64,000 nt of DNA, taken from Chromobacterium sp. ATCC 53434 (GTDB taxonomy: Bacteria > Pseudomonadota > Gammaproteobacteria > Burkholderiales > Chromobacteriaceae). The notes below the pieces were generated by a model. That model worked only from the letters and a program-made list of their open reading frames with translations. It made no database searches and was not told the origin of the DNA. A program made the translations under genes and the position numbers. Position 1 is the first letter of the stretch; each line of letters begins with the position of its first letter. Location: contig NZ_CP025429.1 in NCBI RefSeq assembly GCF_002848345.1, positions 1 through 64,000 of the forward strand, in the 5' to 3' direction. Positions 46,839-55,213 of this stretch are shown piece by piece.

Positions 46839-48842
46839 ATGTCTTCCTCCCGACGAAATAATATTTCGCAACAGTTCTGGTTCATCCAGATAGTTGCGAT
46901 ATTGATTGGTTGCCTGGTCTGCAAGCCTGTTCGCGCAGATGACGCCACCACAGGGGCTACGCTGGCCAATCGGCTGACTAGCTTGTATCGGCAGGGTGCC
47001 GCTACTTGTGAGGACACCTTACCGCTGTGCGCTGGTCTTTTGATCCGTGAAGTGAGCGCGCTTCCCACCAATGGTAAGACTTGGTATCTGCACGCAGACG
47101 CGGCCAGCTCGACCAACCCGTTTACCGCTAAGCCGGATCTGACCGGGCTGGTCTTCCCGGCAGACGCAGGCCAACAAACGACGCGGCCATACTGTGCGTT
47201 GCCAGGCGCACCTACAGACGAAAACCGCACCGCCTATGGATGCTGGCCCGCCACGGAAGCAGACCATACCGGGGATTCCGATCGCTCTTCCTGCAGCGAT
47301 TTGCTGGTGAAGTATGGGGGCGATGTCACCATGAGTAACTGGTTGAAGCGGAACGCTGACAAGCAGCCGGCATGCTCGTTCAGCGTCCAGCACAAAACTG
47401 AGTTCCAGCAGGCTTTACTAACCAGTGCTCATCAGTCTGCCCCGCTGTTGTTACCGATGCCTGAATGGCCAGCCTCGGCCCTTGATCCCGCCAACCTGCC
47501 CACGCGGGCAGTGGTTTATGCCGCGGGCTCCAATCAAGGCAAAGCCAATGCCGAAACGCTGCAGCAAACCCTAGAGAACGAAGGGGTGCACGTCTTGCGA
47601 GTCGCGTTGGATACGGCTAAAGGTGAGTTCCGCTATGAGCCTACCGTGGTGATACCGAGCTTTGATATGTCTGCCTTGCGTAAGTTGATACTAGATGGCA
47701 CTGACACCAAACTAGATTTTTACCTTTCTGGCACTTCAAACCACCAGTCGCCTACAATCTTTACAAATAACGGTTATCTGCAACTACACCCAGCAACTTC
47801 TTTTGGTGTAAGTGGATCTAGAATGCCGGCTTATGGTCTGATAAAGGATGGGAGCCGTACGAAGGGAATATTCTATGTACCAACCCATAACATTACTGAC
47901 GATGCCAACCTTATATATGCCTTGAAATATCAAGCTACAAAAATGGACACCGATCATCAAGTATATCCCATTTTCAAAATTGATACAGGTGGACAAGACG
48001 CCATTTCTCCTACTGGCAGTATAAGCATCATTTCACAAATAAATGTATCTGGGCCTAATCCGTATGCCACCATGGTGGCAAAAATTAAGGAATTGAACAT
48101 ACGCTTCAACAGTAAGATTTCAGGCTGTGGCCTTGATGAGCATGGTGGCAAGAAGCCGGCGTTTTTCTGTTCTGGATTGATCATGCGGTCGACGAATCAT
48201 ATCAGCCCCTTGCCGAATGCGATGGTGGCGTCCCATTATTTTATCCGAGCCGACACGCATACCATAAATCAGTGGGCCGCTTATGTTGGTATCATTTTAA
48301 AGCCAACGACGGAACTAGCGAAAAACTGGTTGAAATGCATCTATCCACGTGATGCGGCTACGTGGTTCCCGGGGGCACGTACCAAAGAGAATTACCTGTG
48401 TAGCGGCGGCGGCAGCGCCATACCGGCAAATGTGAATGACCCCAGTTCTTGCTCGCATGCTCTTCTGGGCTTGGGCTCCGGCGCAACTGCGGCGGAGTGG
48501 GCTGCTGCCTTTCAGAATAAATACCCCTCCACTATGGGAGAGAGTCAATGCAGTTTCAGTGTGCAAGACGCGAATCAATTCGCAGCAGCTATTCAGGTGT
48601 CAGGTACCAATGTTGCGAAAAACTTCGGCTACTCTTGGAATGAGTTGATTGTGAAGCCATGGACAGATGCGAGTATCCCAGAAATAGAAGCCATTTTTTG
48701 GACTCCGCGGCCTGACAAAAAATTTTATGACGAAGATTTTGATAAGGCCAATGCATTGGCTAATCAATATAAATTGAAAACAAATAAGTTGGTGCCAGTG
48801 GTGAAAGTCGATTTATTTAATAACGTTGTGAGTATGCCATAA
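46839..48842 (+). CDS. Tandem two-domain halovibrin-like secreted protein
   Basis: This 667-residue protein has GGAG upstream and a signal peptide (QIVAILIGCLVCKPVRA). The C-terminal half (about 410-667) has the family pattern: FFCSGLIMRST, SHYFIRADT, KCIYPRDAATWFPGA, SGGG, CSFSVQDA, NELIVKPW, EIEAIFW and LVPVVKVDL. The N-terminal half repeats it with changes: LCAGLLIREVSA, WYLHADA, YGCWPATEADHTGDSDRSSC, KQPACSFSVQHKTEFQQALL, PTRAVVYAAGSNQGKA, VVIPSFDM. It is about twice the length of the relatives at 13237 and 43345. One half may be non-catalytic. No obvious immunity gene. Confidence 0.65.
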   Translation: MSSSRRNNISQQFWFIQIVAILIGCLVCKPVRADDATTGATLANRLTSLYRQGAATCEDTLPLCAGLLIREVSALPTNGKTWYLHADAASSTNPFTAKPDLTGLVFPADAGQQTTRPYCALPGAPTDENRTAYGCWPATEADHTGDSDRSSCSDLLVKYGGDVTMSNWLKRNADKQPACSFSVQHKTEFQQALLTSAHQSAPLLLPMPEWPASALDPANLPTRAVVYAAGSNQGKANAETLQQTLENEGVHVLRVALDTAKGEFRYEPTVVIPSFDMSALRKLILDGTDTKLDFYLSGTSNHQSPTIFTNNGYLQLHPATSFGVSGSRMPAYGLIKDGSRTKGIFYVPTHNITDDANLIYALKYQATKMDTDHQVYPIFKIDTGGQDAISPTGSISIISQINVSGPNPYATMVAKIKELNIRFNSKISGCGLDEHGGKKPAFFCSGLIMRSTNHISPLPNAMVASHYFIRADTHTINQWAAYVGIILKPTTELAKNWLKCIYPRDAATWFPGARTKENYLCSGGGSAIPANVNDPSSCSHALLGLGSGATAAEWAAAFQNKYPSTMGESQCSFSVQDANQFAAAIQVSGTNVAKNFGYSWNELIVKPWTDASIPEIEAIFWTPRPDKKFYDEDFDKANALANQYKLKTNKLVPVVKVDLFNNVVSMP

Positions 48843-49006
48843 GGTAGATTGTCAGGTGCTGATCATCGGTGCTGGTGAAATAATTTTTCTTAGTAATATG
48901 ATGGCATTATGAAGAGGGTCACAGTAAACCGAGAGTGCATCGACGCTGTAGCGCGAAAAGCACATGTAGATATCATTTTCGAATTAGATTGTTTGGAGTG
49001 AATGAA

Positions 49007-51562
49007 ATGGGAAAAATTAAATTCAATGACCTCAGTAAATTAACGGTCAAGGACAATGATATTGAAACTTGGATTAGCGAAACACATTATGCAGACGACT
49101 GGTTCGTAGGAAAAGACAGTCCTGTTCAGGCGCTTGGATCCCATAATGATGGCGCAGTGTGGAAAAGCGATATTTCCTCTGGTGTTAAATTGTGTCTGAA
49201 GGGGATTCCCGGCGAGATTTATGTCACCATCAAACTCGAAAAAGATAATAAGTACACATTTAGGTGGGCTGATTCGAGGGATCACCATGGCAGTGCGTCG
49301 GTGCCGGCTGACCAATACACAGTGTACATCAGCCAGACATCTGGGGTATTGCCCAGTAATGCAACGGCGAATTATAAGGCAACTTATACGAGTGCCAAGG
49401 AGGGCTGGGGTTCCCCGTCTTTTCCATTTACACCGACAGCTACAGGAACCTATTACCTTTCTTTCAGAGGTGTCAGACAACCAGGTGGCCAAGCCCGTGG
49501 TGCGATTATTAGTCAAGTGACTTGCGAAGCAGAAAATACGATATCGGAAAAACTGAACGTCAAGCTGGATACAGGAGCTGAGATCACGCTGAAACAGGGG
49601 CAAGCAAATGATCAGCCAATATTGATGCATCTAGTGAACGAGCATGGGGGGGGCGTCGGGGATGCCCATCTTGTGCTGACGTTAGAGAATGGGGATGCCC
49701 AGGTGATGTTTAACGTCGAGGGCAATCCGCAGCAGCAAAAATTTACGACGGATAGCGACGGAGGGCTGGTGGGTAATTTCACGCTGCGTAAGGAGCAGCT
49801 GAAGGCGGGCACCAAAATTGGTGGTGCCAAATTGCATGTGTCAATGAATAGCGAACTGATTGGCACGGTGAATATTCGCGTGGTAGCAAGCACGGCATGG
49901 GCGCTGGTAGCCGACCCGACGACAGTGACGGTTGACGTAAGCGGCAGCAAGGACGTGAAGCTAATCCTGAAAGAAGATGGGATAGGCAAGATAGGCGAGG
50001 TGCTGGAGGTCGATATCGATAAAGAAAATATCTCCGGTGAGAAAACGCTGAAAACAGACACCGATGGAGTGGCGACGCTTAAGCTGGGAGGAAAAATCCC
50101 GGGTACAGCCACTGTCACGGTCACCCACACGCGTTCGAAGGCCCAGGCTATCGTGAAGGTGGAAGTCACTGCGGTGACCGGCAAACATTATACCCTCAAA
50201 CCAGAGCCGGCCACGCTGAAGGTGGAACTCAGCACCCAGAAGGATTTTAAGGTCGTGGTCTGGGACAACAGCAAGAACCAGGCGGCGGGCCGGGGGATAG
50301 CCGTGACAGTGACGGTCGATTCCAAAGATCTTAAAGATCTTAAAGTGGGGCCGAATACGGATCAGACCACCGATACGAAAACGACCGATGACCAAGGCGA
50401 GGTTACTTTTACTTTTGCGGGCACTAAACCGGAAACCACCACCCTGACCCTGAGCGCCAGCGACGCTGAAGAAGTTAAGATTCCACTCTCAGTGGGCGTC
50501 AGTTCGACTTTGTACCTGATCCAATCCGATAAACCAGCGGTTTCCATCTTGGCTGGGCAAACCATTGCCAATGCCCCCATCCACATTAGTGTGGTGCCGC
50601 ATGACGGGGATGCGCCGAAAATAGTGCACTTCAACATCATTAAAACCGGCCTGTTCGTCATGGTAAAGGCGAAGGACGCGATTTGGCGGACTCACGGTGA
50701 CATCGTGCTCGATAAAAATGGCAATGGCATTATTGACGAGATTCGAGCAGCAAATATCACAGAAAAGACATATCAAATCGACTTGACCGCTACTGACGCA
50801 AAGCCGATCTCAATACCCGTGACCGTGCAGTCGCTAATGCTGAACGTACAGCCCGCAAGCACAGATGCAAATCCGTTAAGCCTGCCGGGAGCTGGTCAGG
50901 ATCCGATGCCAATCACCTCCGGCATGACTGGATGCGTTGTCATGGTTTCGCTAGCAGAGACTCATCCTCTAAAACCCGCACCGGTAGGGACCGAGGTCGA
51001 TTTCGTGATAGTCAATCCTTCCAGCGCATCGAATTTAGCACAATTCGTACTTGCTGGGGGAGCATTAGACTTGAAGGCGTCTGGGCAGGTTAAGAGTGAA
51101 ACTGGGCTGATTGCCTTGCCAACTTTCAAGCTTACCAACAGCCAGCTTGGGCATTTCCATATCGATGTGTATGCGAAAGGCCAGACAATACCGGCCGGAC
51201 ACTTCTATTTTTTGGTTAGAGAAGCACAGCCTATCGTAAAGATTGAATTTGATGCGGAGAAGCATACTGGCACAGGCGGCTATCCTTTTTCCCCCGGATA
51301 TGTGGTGGCATATGTCAACGATCACGAGAGAGTTCCGGCTATGCCAGGGGAGGGGAGGGTGAACTTCACCATTGAAGGGCCTAATACGTATTATTTCACC
51401 GGCAGTGAGCCCCATTCTCAAACGGCATCGGTGTTGATCGGCCGTGGTGGGCGAGCAGTTATTCCTCAAATCACGCTTGAGACGGCTGCCGGAAGCTTTA
51501 CGATTCTTGCGTCTTCTGGGAATGCCAAGGCCACTAAGTCCAATCCGTACGAGGTGGATTAA
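49007..51562 (+). CDS. Large Ig-like (Big_1/invasin-type) repeat protein
   Basis: This 851-residue protein starts at ATG 49007 after TTGGAG; 48935 is an alternative without a site. Residues 1-180 form a separate beta-rich domain (YADDWFVGKDSPVQALGSHN, YYLSFRGVRQPGGQARGAII). At least five Ig-like units follow, with the D-x-x-G-x-A/V hallmark (TTDSDGGLVGNFTLRKEQLK, KTDTDGVATLKLGGKIPGTA, TTDDQGEVTFTFAGTKPETT). No signal peptide, membrane anchor or sorting signal is seen, unlike invasins. It overlaps the next gene by one base. Role as a tail-, needle- or surface-associated protein is speculative. Confidence 0.75.
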   Translation: MGKIKFNDLSKLTVKDNDIETWISETHYADDWFVGKDSPVQALGSHNDGAVWKSDISSGVKLCLKGIPGEIYVTIKLEKDNKYTFRWADSRDHHGSASVPADQYTVYISQTSGVLPSNATANYKATYTSAKEGWGSPSFPFTPTATGTYYLSFRGVRQPGGQARGAIISQVTCEAENTISEKLNVKLDTGAEITLKQGQANDQPILMHLVNEHGGGVGDAHLVLTLENGDAQVMFNVEGNPQQQKFTTDSDGGLVGNFTLRKEQLKAGTKIGGAKLHVSMNSELIGTVNIRVVASTAWALVADPTTVTVDVSGSKDVKLILKEDGIGKIGEVLEVDIDKENISGEKTLKTDTDGVATLKLGGKIPGTATVTVTHTRSKAQAIVKVEVTAVTGKHYTLKPEPATLKVELSTQKDFKVVVWDNSKNQAAGRGIAVTVTVDSKDLKDLKVGPNTDQTTDTKTTDDQGEVTFTFAGTKPETTTLTLSASDAEEVKIPLSVGVSSTLYLIQSDKPAVSILAGQTIANAPIHISVVPHDGDAPKIVHFNIIKTGLFVMVKAKDAIWRTHGDIVLDKNGNGIIDEIRAANITEKTYQIDLTATDAKPISIPVTVQSLMLNVQPASTDANPLSLPGAGQDPMPITSGMTGCVVMVSLAETHPLKPAPVGTEVDFVIVNPSSASNLAQFVLAGGALDLKASGQVKSETGLIALPTFKLTNSQLGHFHIDVYAKGQTIPAGHFYFLVREAQPIVKIEFDAEKHTGTGGYPFSPGYVVAYVNDHERVPAMPGEGRVNFTIEGPNTYYFTGSEPHSQTASVLIGRGGRAVIPQITLETAAGSFTILASSGNAKATKSNPYEVD

Positions 51563-52608
51563 TGATGGCAGACGATCTCAATGTGCGTTACCACCTGTCT
51601 ATAGTAAATGAGTACCCGCCAACACTGCCTGAACCTGAGGAAACGACCAAGTTGATGTTTAAGGTTCTGGATATGAGCGATGGGGCCAGTGCACCCGGTG
51701 TTGGGGTCTCAGTGGCATTCACCCTTCATTTTCTGGATAAACTGACTTTCCAGGAAGGAAAAACACCGGCAGTGGCATTGCTTGAAACTGGCTCATGGGC
51801 ACAAGGTGTGGTTACCGAGTCTGATCGAAATGGTCTGGCTACAGCCTATCTGAAGCAGGGGGCGTTAAATGTTGATGTTAATCTGGAGGTGAACATCCCT
51901 CCATTCACTGATACTTTGCGTGATCAGAAATTTCACCTCAAGTCAAAAACGGTTGTGCCAAAGGTAGATGTTAAAAAACTGGTTCTAGTCAGTGGGGACC
52001 GGCAATTTACGACACTGGATGGAGAGCCGTTTCATATCCTTGAGGTTCAGGCGTTGGGCGAAAAAAACGTGCCGCTTGAGAAGGCAAATATTCAGTTTCA
52101 AGTGCAGGGAAGTACGGGGAGCCAGACGGCGACTGCAGAGCCCACCAAATCAGATGGTAAAACACATGTTCTGCTGACAAAAGGGACGGTCCCTGGCGTT
52201 TTTACCGTTACGGCTAACAGTGGCAGCGCTGAGCCCGTGGTTTTTCATCTTGCATTGGGTCCAAACTATACAGATCTGGAAATATGGGTAAGTTCCCCCA
52301 TTAGTATTTCATCCCATTTTATGGTGGTAGATTGTCCGGCGAAGATTCGGACGAAGGGACAAGCAGACGGATGGCCTTATGCCCATGGGCAAGTGTCTCT
52401 CATCAGTCCTGAGATCAGATTGGTACCAAATAGTTTACCTCCAGACAGGGAGTTAATCTCTGGCGACAAGGGTGAGCTGTTGGTCATCAATACCACGCAT
52501 GCGCCACAGTTTACTGCTGTCGCTAAATCTGGTAGTGCTCGTGCCCAATTCATTATGATGGCGGGTGGCAAGCCACTACTAGGCACTGCAACATTTAAGA
52601 TTACTTAA
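51562..52608 (+). CDS. Ig-like repeat protein, second gene of the operon
   Basis: This 348-residue protein starts in the TAATG overlap with the previous gene. About three Ig-like units are seen (KLMFKVLDMSDGASAPGVGV, VTESDRNGLATAYLKQGALN, TKSDGKTHVLLTKGTVPGVF, GDKGELLVINTTHAPQFTAV). There is no signal peptide and no Cys-rich or catalytic motif. Translational coupling suggests a fixed stoichiometry with the 851-residue protein. Confidence 0.72.
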   Translation: MMADDLNVRYHLSIVNEYPPTLPEPEETTKLMFKVLDMSDGASAPGVGVSVAFTLHFLDKLTFQEGKTPAVALLETGSWAQGVVTESDRNGLATAYLKQGALNVDVNLEVNIPPFTDTLRDQKFHLKSKTVVPKVDVKKLVLVSGDRQFTTLDGEPFHILEVQALGEKNVPLEKANIQFQVQGSTGSQTATAEPTKSDGKTHVLLTKGTVPGVFTVTANSGSAEPVVFHLALGPNYTDLEIWVSSPISISSHFMVVDCPAKIRTKGQADGWPYAHGQVSLISPEIRLVPNSLPPDRELISGDKGELLVINTTHAPQFTAVAKSGSARAQFIMMAGGKPLLGTATFKIT

Positions 52609-52704
52609 CAAGATGAATGTGCTGTCATGATTTGAGTTGGTCTGCTGGACGAATAAAGGAAAGCAGGCCGGTTTGTGGTTGTTTCAACTTTTGGAGTCAA
52701 TGAT

Positions 52705-54810
52705 ATGTCTGTAATTGCTACGAGTCCCGACCAAGATCACTTGGCGCTGGATGGAACTAAAAAATTTGGGGCCGTCTGGATCAGCCATACGGCTTCTCCT
52801 TCTACGGTGTGGGCTGGCGAGCTTGCAGCAGAAAAAGGAACCGACGTATCGGTGTTTCGGCTGACCGGTGGTGCTCCCTCTTGGACGAAGCATGAGAAGG
52901 TGGCACTGCCGTACCCATCATATGCGAAGAAGGCGAGTGATCAGACAGCCCCTTGGGTCTCAGGTATTGTGGTGGACCAAAAAAATCAGGTCTGGATAAG
53001 TGATTACCAGAATGGTGTACTGTACCGTATTGATGGAAGTCAGACGACTCTGCCGCCGGAAGCGACGATTATTTATAGCGAGCTTAATGCTCAATTTGTT
53101 GATATTGCGCTACAGGCGGACAGTAAGGGCCAACGAGTGTGGGTGCTCGATTCAGATAAGGCCACACTTTACGCGTTTGAATTGGAGGCAAAGGCCACTA
53201 GCAATCCTGCAAAAAAGATTATATTGCGTTCGAATTCTACTGCTGATCACGTTGCCTATGATGTGGATACCAACACACTCTGGGTGACGGTCAGGGACAA
53301 TCAGGATGACAAGTATTCGTTATGCTCTATAAATGTGGCTGAGGACATGCCGACTCCCCATTTTTATGATGTGGAGGCTGGAATTGTGGCTCCTAAGATG
53401 ATCAAGTCCGGGGGCAAGGGGGGGCGCCTTTATCTGGGTACCGGGACAGGCAAGGTAGTTTGCTACGATATCAGCGGTGGCGCAGCTAAGCAGCCGAGTA
53501 AGGTGTGGGAAACGCCAGTCCTGAAAAATGGCTCTGACGCGATCTCTGTCGAGTATTTGGAGGTGGATGCCGCCGGATATATTTGGTTTGGGGACAGCAG
53601 CAATGAAACCCACCCAGGCGTGATCTATGGGTTGGAGCCTGAGCGCGGTGAGCTGCAGGCCCAATTCAACTTGAAAAATGTGACTAGCACCGTCCAGCCG
53701 ATGGGGCTTGCCTGGGACCCGGCATCGGACTATCTGTTAGTTAGCGATGACAATCCAAATGGTGGCCTTGTTTGGGTGAGCTTGAAGGATGCCGGTCCAA
53801 TTGACAAGGATGGCAAGGCAAAGTACACACTGGCCTTCGAGCCGCTAGAAGGCAGCGCTGTGGCAAAGGCTGTTTTTGGCCCCATTACGCTGAAGGCTAC
53901 TTTCGAAGCGAAACCCTTGGCCGTTCCTGTCATGCTGAGCATTGACGATAAGAGCCTTGCTAAGCTCACGTCTACCCCAGCGTCGACATCGGTGCCGACC
54001 GGAGGACTGGTCATTAAGGATCTGACCGCAGAGGATCAAGCAGGCAAAACGTTTGTATTGACAGCGTCGGGTCGCGGGAATCTCCAGGGTAAATTTAAGG
54101 GGATGATTGATTTTAATATTAAACAACTGGATTTTAGTCCTAACAAAAAGCGTTATGCACAACAAGGAGATGACTTCCCTATTGATGCTGATACGCCAGT
54201 ACTGAAGTCAGATCCTGCTGACCTTAAGGCACAGGTCAAACTTAAAGTAACCGGTGGGATATTCCCTACGGTGAGCAAGGATGAATCGGATATGAAAATC
54301 GGGGAAAAAATTCCTGCCGTTAAGGCAGGGAAAAAGGCCGGGGATCTTGTGATTACCGCGACCGCTCAGAATGGTAAACAGGCAGTTCTTACCTGGAAGG
54401 TATTGGCTACGCCGACAGAGACACAGGGTCGGGCGGCGATTACATTTAACCGTCACAGTATTCCAACGCAGGCGAAGGATTACCCGTATCACCTGATGGG
54501 ACACGAGGACTCCACCAACCCAAGTAGCAAATTGATAGGGGTTGGACCATGGAGCGTGCGAGTCACCATTGATCCAGCGGTGAGCGGTGTCAAATTCAAA
54601 GCCGGCGCATCGGTAAAGATGGATTCTGCTGGACAATGGATTGAATTAATGTCTGCGGAAGATACTGGATTGGTAAATATCCCGTATGAAAAACTTGAAA
54701 TAAGTACTGCAGTCTCTCACCTAAGGCTCACTATCCGTGCTAATACCAAGCGAGAAGGTGGGGGGGTGGATAGCTTGGCGCCATTAGACGTGCCCATTAA
54801 GATACAGTAA
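52705..54810 (+). CDS. Beta-propeller plus Ig-like protein, third gene of the operon
   Basis: This 701-residue protein starts at ATG 52705 after TTTTGGAGTCAATGAT, nearly the same leader as the 49007 gene. Residues ~1-370 have NHL/SMP-30-like propeller blades (VSGIVVDQKNQVWISDYQNG, VDIALQADSKGQRVWVLDSD, VAYDVDTNTLWVTVRD, LEVDAAGYIWFGDSSN, LAWDPASDYLLVSDDNP). The rest is Ig-like beta domains. No signal peptide. A strong terminator follows at 54857, so the three genes 49007-54810 are probably one unit. Confidence 0.72.
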   Translation: MSVIATSPDQDHLALDGTKKFGAVWISHTASPSTVWAGELAAEKGTDVSVFRLTGGAPSWTKHEKVALPYPSYAKKASDQTAPWVSGIVVDQKNQVWISDYQNGVLYRIDGSQTTLPPEATIIYSELNAQFVDIALQADSKGQRVWVLDSDKATLYAFELEAKATSNPAKKIILRSNSTADHVAYDVDTNTLWVTVRDNQDDKYSLCSINVAEDMPTPHFYDVEAGIVAPKMIKSGGKGGRLYLGTGTGKVVCYDISGGAAKQPSKVWETPVLKNGSDAISVEYLEVDAAGYIWFGDSSNETHPGVIYGLEPERGELQAQFNLKNVTSTVQPMGLAWDPASDYLLVSDDNPNGGLVWVSLKDAGPIDKDGKAKYTLAFEPLEGSAVAKAVFGPITLKATFEAKPLAVPVMLSIDDKSLAKLTSTPASTSVPTGGLVIKDLTAEDQAGKTFVLTASGRGNLQGKFKGMIDFNIKQLDFSPNKKRYAQQGDDFPIDADTPVLKSDPADLKAQVKLKVTGGIFPTVSKDESDMKIGEKIPAVKAGKKAGDLVITATAQNGKQAVLTWKVLATPTETQGRAAITFNRHSIPTQAKDYPYHLMGHEDSTNPSSKLIGVGPWSVRVTIDPAVSGVKFKAGASVKMDSAGQWIELMSAEDTGLVNIPYEKLEISTAVSHLRLTIRANTKREGGGVDSLAPLDVPIKIQ

Positions 54811-54856
54811 CCCTGGTAGAGAAGCGATCAGACTTCGGTATATGACAGTGTTCAAG

Positions 54857-54887
54857 AAAGGCTTCATTGACGTAATGGGGCCTTTTT
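54857..54887 (+). terminator. Rho-independent terminator of the Ig/propeller operon
   Basis: AAAGGCTTCATT and AATGGGGCCTTTTT form a hairpin with a short GACGT loop and a T-run, 46 bp after the 52705 gene stop. The remaining ~320 bp to the autotransporter are AT-rich. They contain one 68-codon frame at 54892 that I do not believe, and probably the autotransporter promoter. Confidence 0.8.
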
Positions 54888-55213
54888 ATCTATGCAATTT
54901 TGTGCATCTTACAGTGAGAATTTTGCCGTTATGATTTTGGCAGAGCGGTACAGATGCCATGCCATTGGCATTAATATGCAAATAATATATAATTTAAATT
55001 ATCAATATGCCATACAAAATAAGACAAATCTGAAAATAGCGCTTTTAAACCTTGTTCTTCCTAAGACAGTTAGACTTCGGAGCTTCTTTGATAAATAGTG
55101 CTTTGATTATGATAGACAAAGGCTTTGAAAAAGAAGCGCATTTGATTGTGCGTCGATCCCATACGGCTTTCCAAGTGAATGGAAGAAAAATTTCTTTTTA
55201 GGAGGATGTGCTT

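Noticed and set aside
54892..55098. 68-codon frame between the propeller gene and the autotransporter
   Set aside because: No ribosome site, no motif, AT-rich DNA just after a terminator; more likely leader DNA.
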